NCBI GenBank assembly: GCA_016208845.1
Contig: JACQXH010000106.1
Span: forward strand, 1-7,470
Length of the DNA: 7,470 nucleotides
DNA from: Nitrospirota bacterium
Lineage (GTDB): Bacteria; Nitrospirota; Thermodesulfovibrionia; UBA6902; BMS3Bbin08
Direction: 5' to 3'
The position numbers and the translations under genes were made by a program. Of this stretch, positions 5,837 to 7,470 are shown piece by piece. The number at the start of each line of letters is the position of its first letter. Position 1 is the stretch's first letter. Under the pieces are notes generated by a model, which was not told where the DNA came from, did not search any database, and worked only from the letters and a program-made list of their open reading frames with translations.

Positions 5837-5842
5837 AAGGAG
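5837..5842 (+). promoter_or_regulatory. Orphan Shine-Dalgarno sequence, probably the former purB site
   Basis: AAGGAG sits in ATAATTAAGGAGTTGATAT (5831-5849), which closely resembles the 18 bases before the ribH start (4924-4941). Where a start codon would be expected, a heptamer array begins instead, and the short frame from TTG 5843 stops after ten codons. I infer that this was the purB SD before repeats came to lie between it and the gene. Confidence 0.4.
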
Positions 5843-5849
5843 TTGATAT

Positions 5850-5877
5850 CGTACTTCGTACCTTGTACAACGTAAAA
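5850..5877 (+). repeat. Four-unit heptamer array after nusB
   Basis: Four successive 7-nt words with a GTA core (CGTACTT and CGTACCT first) follow directly on the orphan SD. The period is 7, as in the other arrays, but the word differs. It leads into an A-rich stretch and then the large palindrome. Confidence 0.5.
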
Positions 5878-5892
5878 AAATACAATATAAAC

Positions 5893-5961
5893 GTCATTCC
5901 CGCTTGTCGGGAATCCTTCTTTCTACTTATTAGGGAAAGATTCCGGACAAGCCGGAATGAC
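5893..5961. repeat. Large double-hairpin palindrome (REP-like) before purB
   Basis: The left arm (5893-5923, starting GTCATTCCCGCTTGTCGGG) and right arm (5935-5961, ending GCCGGAATGAC) are near-perfect reverse complements around an 11-nt loop. Each arm also folds alone: ATTCCCG-CTTGT-CGGGAAT (5896-5914) and ATTCCGG-ACAAG-CCGGAAT (5940-5958). The C/G differences between arms are compensatory within each small hairpin, which argues for selection on the hairpins themselves. GTCATTCC-type palindromes are, from memory, frequent dispersed elements in several bacterial groups. The TGA inside its right arm (5958-5960) closes the purB frame upstream. Confidence 0.8.
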
Positions 5962-5972
5962 AGCCAGTAAAT

Positions 5973-7301
5973 TTGATTGTTTATTTACCGGGCACTCGTT
6001 ATTCAAGACCAGAGATGGCAAATATCTGGGAGCCGGAAAATAGATTCCGGAAATGGCTCGATGTCGAGATAGCGGCGTGCGAGGCATGGGCAGAACGCGG
6101 TGAGATACCAAAGAAGAGCCTTGATGTAATTAAGAAAAAAGCAAAATTTGATATTGCAAGAATTGATGAAATAGAGAAGACCGTCAAACACGATGTCATA
6201 GCATTTTTAACATCAGTGGCTGAGCATGTCGGACCTGACTCAAGGTTTATCCATAAAGGGCTTACTTCCTCGGACATACTTGATACCTCTTTGGCCATGC
6301 TTATGAAAGATGCGTCGGGGCTTATAATTGATGACATCAAAGGATTAATGACCGTTCTCAAGGCCAATGCGTTTAAATATAAGGGTACTCTCCAGATCGG
6401 ACGTAGTCATGGCATCCATGCAGAACCAATGACATTTGGTCTCAAATTTGCCCTCTGGTACGACGAGATGAACAGAAACCTTTTGCGGATGAAAACTGCG
6501 AAAGAAGCCGTCAGTTTTGGGAAACTCTCAGGGCCTGTCGGCACTTTTTCGAGTGTTCCGCCTTTTATTGAAAATTTTGTATGCAAAAAACTCGGGCTGA
6601 AACCTGAGAACATATCCACGCAGATCGTTCAGAGGGACCGTCATGCTGAGTTCATGAATACACTGGCCCTGATAGCCGCTGCAGTCGAAAAAATCGCCCT
6701 TGAGATCAGGCATCTCCAGAGGACAGAGGTGCTCGAAGCAGAGGAGCCGTTTGAAAAAGGACAGAAAGGCTCATCTGCAATGCCTCATAAGCGCAACCCT
6801 GTCGGCTCTGAAAACCTTTGCGGTCTTGCGCGTATTGTCCGTTCAAATGCAATGGCTGCCATGGAGAACATTGCATTATGGCATGAACGCGATATCAGCC
6901 ATTCCTCTGTTGAGAGGGTGATAATCCCTGACAGTACGATACTTGTTGATTACATGCTTGCAAGACTCACAGGCATCCTTGAAGGACTTCATGTATACCC
7001 CGACAGGATGAAGGAAAACATTGACAGAAGTTACGGGCTTTTTAATTCACAGAGGGTTCTGCTTAAACTCATTGAAAAAGGCATGAGCAGAGAGAACGCG
7101 TATCAGTTTGTGCAGAAAAATGCCATGGAAAGCTGGGGCCGCAGGAGAGAATTCAAGGAATTGCTGATGAAGGACAAAGAAATAAAAGAATATCTGTCTC
7201 CCGGTGAAATAGAAAAATTATTTGATATGTCGTATTACCTGAAGAACGTGGATCACATATTCAAACGCGTGTTCTCTCTTCAGAGCGCCAGACGGGCCTG
7301 A
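5973..7301 (+). CDS. purB: Adenylosuccinate lyase
   Basis: Fumarase/aspartase-superfamily homotetrameric enzyme. It splits SAICAR to AICAR plus fumarate and adenylosuccinate to AMP plus fumarate in purine synthesis. It is of the compact B. subtilis type (442 residues). RYSRPEM (9-15) holds the N-terminal Arg/Tyr that bind substrate. KHDVIAF has His73, FIHKGLTSSD has His94, and SHGIHAEPMTFG has His146. The signature loop GSSAMPHKRNP has the catalytic serine near 267-268. These sit at a constant offset of five from the B. subtilis positions I recall (68, 89, 141, 262), so the protein is uninterrupted. The start is awkward: TGA at 5958-5960 closes the frame, and the first usual start is TTG 5973, without an SD. 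ATG 6015 would remove Arg9 and Tyr10, so it is unlikely. The previous gene is nusB; the 138-nt gap is filled by an orphan SD, a heptamer array and a large palindrome. Confidence 0.95.
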   Translation: MIVYLPGTRYSRPEMANIWEPENRFRKWLDVEIAACEAWAERGEIPKKSLDVIKKKAKFDIARIDEIEKTVKHDVIAFLTSVAEHVGPDSRFIHKGLTSSDILDTSLAMLMKDASGLIIDDIKGLMTVLKANAFKYKGTLQIGRSHGIHAEPMTFGLKFALWYDEMNRNLLRMKTAKEAVSFGKLSGPVGTFSSVPPFIENFVCKKLGLKPENISTQIVQRDRHAEFMNTLALIAAAVEKIALEIRHLQRTEVLEAEEPFEKGQKGSSAMPHKRNPVGSENLCGLARIVRSNAMAAMENIALWHERDISHSSVERVIIPDSTILVDYMLARLTGILEGLHVYPDRMKENIDRSYGLFNSQRVLLKLIEKGMSRENAYQFVQKNAMESWGRRREFKELLMKDKEIKEYLSPGEIEKLFDMSYYLKNVDHIFKRVFSLQSARRA

Positions 7302-7330
7302 TCAATTAGTCCCCATGTTAGTGCCTATCC

Positions 7331-7369
7331 TTAAGAGCCTGTCGGACTTACAACAAAGAACTCTCTTAA
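7331..7369. repeat. Short inverted repeat downstream of purB
   Basis: TTAAGAG (7331-7337) and CTCTTAA (7363-7369) are exact reverse complements around 25 nt, and six Ts occur at 7381-7386. The stem is AT-rich, the loop long and the T-run 11 nt away, so a terminator for purB is possible but weak. GAGCCTGTCGGACTT (7335-7349) lies in the loop and recalls insertion-sequence ends, without other support. Confidence 0.25.
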
Positions 7370-7447
7370 ATTTAGTTGCATTTTTTATAATTCACTGTTT
7401 CTGTAGAAAGGATTAGGAAAAACTGTTTTCGGGAGGCTGATTATTTC

Positions 7448-7470
7448 ATGAATTTCAGCTTTATGCCACC
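7448..7470 (+). CDS. Possible start of the next gene, cut by the window edge
   Basis: An ATG at 7448 opens a frame with seven full codons (MNFSFMP) up to the edge. GGGAGG at 7431-7436 is a good SD but lies 11 nt before the ATG, at the long end of normal. Seven residues do not allow identification; the MxFxxMP opening faintly recalls DUF47 phosphate-transport-associated proteins, which is a guess only. A TATAAT at 7386-7391 lies 57 nt upstream but has no clear -35 partner. Confidence 0.35.

Noticed and set aside
6015..6017. ATG 6015 as the purB start
   Set aside because: It would remove the conserved RYSRPE segment needed for substrate binding and has no better SD than TTG 5973.
7363..7391. 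Promoter for the gene starting at 7448
   Set aside because: TATAAT at 7386-7391 is perfect, but the sequence at the -35 distance does not resemble TTGACA; the evidence is too thin to list as a feature.

Overview
This window is a co-directional (+ strand) run of housekeeping genes, probably from a Gram-negative bacterium of the Nitrospirota / Desulfobacterota type. That placement is an inference from protein character, moderate GC, gene order and the style of the intergenic repeats; no single marker here proves it. The order is lepA (5' end outside the window), lepB, a small membrane protein resembling DUF4845, ribE, ribBA, ribH, nusB, purB, and then the first codons of a possible further gene.

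Layout. 1-1329: C-terminal three quarters of elongation factor 4 (LepA). 1470-2186: signal peptidase I with a TTG start and a two-cysteine insertion. 2334-2702: membrane-anchored small protein. 2887-5403: three riboflavin genes, namely riboflavin synthase, the bifunctional DHBP synthase / GTP cyclohydrolase II, and lumazine synthase. 5421-5834: NusB, close behind ribH. 5973-7301: adenylosuccinate lyase. 7302-7447 carries no recognisable gene, and a start codon with a Shine-Dalgarno sequence (SD) upstream appears at 7448.

How the genes work together. RibBA makes both riboflavin precursors (from GTP and from ribulose 5-phosphate), RibH joins the pyrimidine and the 4-carbon unit, and RibE dismutates lumazine to riboflavin. 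The deaminase/reductase RibD is not in the window. ribH-nusB is a common bacterial pairing. PurB acts in purine synthesis, upstream of the GTP used by RibBA. LepA and LepB belong to translation and protein export.

The coding content is ordinary and I see no new enzyme or defence system. The unusual material lies between the genes. Most junctions hold degenerate short tandem words of 7 nt (8 nt after lepA), several in inverted orientation around a spacer, and often starting right at the upstream stop codon. One array supplies the nusB start codon. Another, joined to a large palindrome, seems to separate an SD-like sequence from the purB start. The gap before ribE is a 168-bp segment bounded by 12-bp perfect inverted repeats ending in TA, with further palindromes inside, which looks like a miniature transposable element.
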